Assembly (NCBI GenBank): GCA_017394925.1
Contig: JAFPWQ010000177.1
Span: forward strand, 1-7,685
DNA from: Synergistaceae bacterium
GTDB lineage: Bacteria > Synergistota > Synergistia > Synergistales > Aminobacteriaceae
DNA: 7,685 nt
Direction: 5' to 3'
Positions 5,938-7,685 of the stretch are shown piece after piece (the stretch's first letter is position 1; every line of letters begins with the position of its first letter). Made by a program: the position numbers and the translations under genes. Below the pieces are notes generated by a model. That model was not told the DNA's origin and did not search any database. It was given only the letters and a program-made list of their open reading frames with translations.

Positions 5938-6984
5938 CTAATAGCGTTTACGGCTTGAACGTTTGAGATTAACCAGCATAGTACTTCTGCCTGTATTCTT
6001 GAGATTATCCATTTCAGCGAGTGCTTTACCCGTACCGAGAGCAACACTTTCCATAGGATTTTCAGCAGTAAAACAGTTAATACCTGTCTGCTGAGCAATG
6101 AGTTCCGGTAATCCGTGAAGTAATGCGCCGCCTCCGGTTAAGACAATGCCCCTGTCGATAATGTCGGCAGATAATTCGGGCGGAGTTAATTCAAGAACGT
6201 TTCTTATGCCGTCAATCAAAGTCTGTATCATTTCGCCGATAGCCATATTGACAGCAGAACTTGTAACTTCAATCTGTCTTGGAAGTCCCTGCACTAAATC
6301 CCTGCCTTTGACAATCATACGCTGGTCTTGTTCCAACGGGGTGCATGTGCCAATCATGATTTTTAGATTTTCTGCTGTCTGGTCGCCGATTGCAAGATTA
6401 TACTGTCTTCTGAGATAACGCATAATTCCCTCGTCAAACTTATCGCCGCCTAGCCTGAGAGATTTAGATTTCACGACACCACCGAGAGAAATTACAGCAA
6501 TATCCGTAGTGCCTCCGCCAATATCGACAATCATTTTCCCGCGTGCTTCTTCGACATTGAGATTAGCCCCGATAGCGGCCGCCATAGGTTCTTCAATCAA
6601 GTATGCTTCTTTTGCTCCGACTTCAAGAGCAGCTTCGAGTACTGCTCTTCTTTCAACGTCAGTAGCACCCGACGGAACGCAGATCATGACTCTGTTCCTA
6701 AAAAATCTTTGCGAGCCTTTAGTTACGCGTCTCATGAAGTGCTGTAACATTGCTTCAGTCATGCCGTAATTCGCGATAACTCCGTCCCGTAATGGTCTCA
6801 CTGACACGATACTTCCGGGAGTACGTCCTACCATGCTTTTAGCCTCATAGCCCACTGCAAGAATTTCTCCGCTGTCCTGGTCAACGGCGACAACAGAAGG
6901 CTCACGAAGGACAACGCCGTGTCTTTTCTCGTAAATCAGGACGGTAGCAGTGCCTAAGTCAATGCCTATATCAGTACCGAACAC
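5938..6984 (-). CDS. mreB: Actin-like cell-shape protein MreB (Mbl-type)
   Basis: This 348-residue protein is a bacterial actin that polymerises on the inner face of the membrane and guides elongation of the side wall. The phosphate-1 loop is IGIDLGTATVLIY (6-18), the inter-domain motif EEPMAAAIGA is at 131-140, phosphate-2 is VDIGGGTTDIAV (153-164), and the adenosine motif RGIVLTGGGALLHGLPE is at 278-294. The start MFGTDIGIDLGTATVLI and the later TPPELSADIIDRG resemble B. subtilis Mbl as I remember it. The extreme C-terminus is basic (KRSSRKRY, 341-348). The GTG start at 6982-6984 has GGGGGTGA (6991-6998) six bases upstream. The start lies inside the preceding gene, with a 14-bp overlap. There is no mreC or mreD beside it; the next genes are rod genes, so it is not the classical mreBCD locus. 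Confidence 0.96.
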   Translation of the reverse strand: MFGTDIGIDLGTATVLIYEKRHGVVLREPSVVAVDQDSGEILAVGYEAKSMVGRTPGSIVSVRPLRDGVIANYGMTEAMLQHFMRRVTKGSQRFFRNRVMICVPSGATDVERRAVLEAALEVGAKEAYLIEEPMAAAIGANLNVEEARGKMIVDIGGGTTDIAVISLGGVVKSKSLRLGGDKFDEGIMRYLRRQYNLAIGDQTAENLKIMIGTCTPLEQDQRMIVKGRDLVQGLPRQIEVTSSAVNMAIGEMIQTLIDGIRNVLELTPPELSADIIDRGIVLTGGGALLHGLPELIAQQTGINCFTAENPMESVALGTGKALAEMDNLKNTGRSTMLVNLKRSSRKRY

Positions 6985-7579
6985 GTTTAATCACCCCCAG
7001 AGTTAATATCATTGCAATTATCCCAAAGAAAGAATTACACCCGCTGTTTTTTCCCTCGTCAATTTTTGGCTCAGGAGTACCGGCTCTCCATATCTTGCAG
7101 TCCGAATCAAGTTCCAAATCCCCGATTACGTCAACGTCTCTAATTATGCCGCTTATAGTTACAGTTCCTGAATTTGCGCCTGTCAGTGTTGCCGAATAAG
7201 TTATATCATCATACGTAACATCAGGGAGTTCAATGGGATATTCAGCAGTAGGAATTCTTGTAGGAACAGGAACATTAACTCTTATTCTGTTTTCGATGTG
7301 CTTATCGTAGACTTTAATATTCAGAGTGCTTGCGTCAATTCTGAGATAAATATCGTAACTCGTGAGCATTCGCATATCCTGAGAGAGAATATCACTGCTT
7401 TCGGTCTGAATGTACATATTGCCGCTTAATTCCAGACTTGAGCGCACAAAACTTTTATCAACATGTCCCACGCCTTTAATCAGCCAGGTACCTGCGGCAT
7501 CAAAAGTTTCAGTATCAGCATAAGCCGCCCATGATGCGAATACAAGACTTACGGCCATGAATGCGAGAATTTTTTTCAT
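6971..7579 (-). CDS. Secreted protein of unknown function with putative Synergist-CTERM sorting tail
   Basis: The protein has 202 residues and I do not recognise its central domain. Residues 1-21 are a clear signal peptide (MKKILAFMAVSLVFASWAAYA). The mature part (22-172) alternates in beta-like fashion: GTWLIKGVGHVD (30-41), LELSGNMYIQTESSD (49-63), YDIYLRIDASTLNIKVYDK (75-93), and YSATLTGANSGTVTISGIIR (128-147), which suggests a small beta-barrel or beta-sandwich. The C-terminus has the form of a protein-sorting signal: SGCN (179-182), a hydrophobic helix FFGIIAMILTLGVI (184-197), then KRVRY. This fits the Synergist-CTERM tail known from Synergistetes. I use ATG at 7577-7579, 11 bases from AGAAGGTGA (7591-7599). 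A GTG at 7592-7594 in frame is part of that site and is not the start. It follows larB by 4 bp and overlaps mreB by 14 bp. Confidence 0.8.
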   Translation of the reverse strand: MKKILAFMAVSLVFASWAAYADTETFDAAGTWLIKGVGHVDKSFVRSSLELSGNMYIQTESSDILSQDMRMLTSYDIYLRIDASTLNIKVYDKHIENRIRVNVPVPTRIPTAEYPIELPDVTYDDITYSATLTGANSGTVTISGIIRDVDVIGDLELDSDCKIWRAGTPEPKIDEGKNSGCNSFFGIIAMILTLGVIKRVRY

Positions 7580-7583
7580 GATT

Positions 7584-7685
7584 TTATTTTTCACCTTCTA
7601 TTCTTATCTTGTTTATCATTGAGGCAAAATATCCTGCACCAAATCCGTTATCGATATTAACGACAGTAACGCCTCTAGCGCAAGA
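7584..7685 (-). CDS. larB: LarB, C-terminal 33 residues (cut by window edge)
   Basis: The right edge holds the end of a minus-strand gene in frame from base 7685 to a TAA at 7584-7586. The 33 residues begin SCARGVTVVNIDNGFGAGYF. The Ser-Cys-Ala...Gly-Val...Val-Val-Asn-Ile-Asp-Asn-Gly-Phe-Gly-Ala-Gly pattern is the characteristic end of LarB and related PurE-like carboxylases. LarB carboxylates and hydrolyses nicotinic acid adenine dinucleotide, the first step towards the nickel-pincer nucleotide cofactor used by lactate racemase and related enzymes. Only a fragment is visible, but the motif is distinctive. Its stop codon is 4 bp before the next gene, so it probably belongs to the same transcript. 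Confidence 0.75.
   Translation of the reverse strand, partial: SCARGVTVVNIDNGFGAGYFASMINKIRIEGEK

Noticed and set aside
608..6583. Two NotI-like GCGGCCGC octamers, one in the ROK kinase and one in mreB
   Set aside because: Both fall in alanine-rich conserved protein motifs and are explained by codon choice.
7580..7594. Upstream GTG start of the secreted protein
   Set aside because: The codon is part of AGAAGGTGA and lies inside the larB reading frame; ATG at 7577-7579 gives a normal signal peptide.
1..7685. CRISPR arrays, tRNAs, insertion sequences, long direct repeats, riboswitches
   Set aside because: None could be seen by eye; coding density is very high and all gaps are under 60 bp.

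Overview
The window is about 7.7 kb of compact bacterial chromosome with low to moderate GC. It most likely comes from the phylum Synergistota (Synergistetes). Two things point there. First, the flagellar genes include P-ring and L-ring proteins plus the ring chaperone FlgA, so the cell is a flagellated diderm. Second, one secreted protein ends in a C-terminal tail (Ser-Gly-Cys-Asn, a hydrophobic helix, then Lys-Arg-Val-Arg) that matches, from memory, the Synergist-CTERM sorting signal. The phylum call is an inference; no 16S or other decisive marker lies in the window.

Layout from left to right. Positions 1-212 (minus strand) hold the first 70 codons of an ApbE-like FAD:protein FMN transferase with an N-terminal membrane or signal segment. 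A 58-bp AT-rich gap separates it from a divergent plus-strand ROK-family sugar kinase (271-1167). That gene converges on the end of a long minus-strand cluster, with a G/C-rich hairpin in the 40-bp gap between the stop codons.

The rest, 1208-7685, is one tightly packed minus-strand gene string. In transcription order it holds the 3' end of larB (nickel-pincer cofactor biosynthesis), a secreted protein of unknown function with the putative Synergist-CTERM tail, mreB/mbl, flgF, flgG, flgA, flgH, flgI and a short flgJ. Gaps between genes run from a 14-bp overlap to 27 bp, so they are probably co-transcribed from a promoter upstream of the window.

The flagellar part builds the distal rod and the rings. 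FlgF and FlgG form the rod. FlgI and FlgH form the P and L rings, with FlgA as the periplasmic helper for the P ring. The short FlgJ is the rod-binding cap without a peptidoglycan hydrolase domain. The order mreB/mbl-flgF-flgG parallels mbl-flhO-flhP of Bacillus subtilis, so the link between an actin-like cell-shape gene and rod genes seems shared by this diderm and by Bacillus.

No tRNA, rRNA, CRISPR array, insertion sequence or prophage is visible, and no gene-free stretch exceeds 300 bases. I found no clearly new system. The points most worth a second look are the uncharacterised Synergist-CTERM protein overlapping mreB, a terminator-like hairpin inside the start of flgA, an apparently non-lipidated FlgH, and a marked strand asymmetry in third codon positions.
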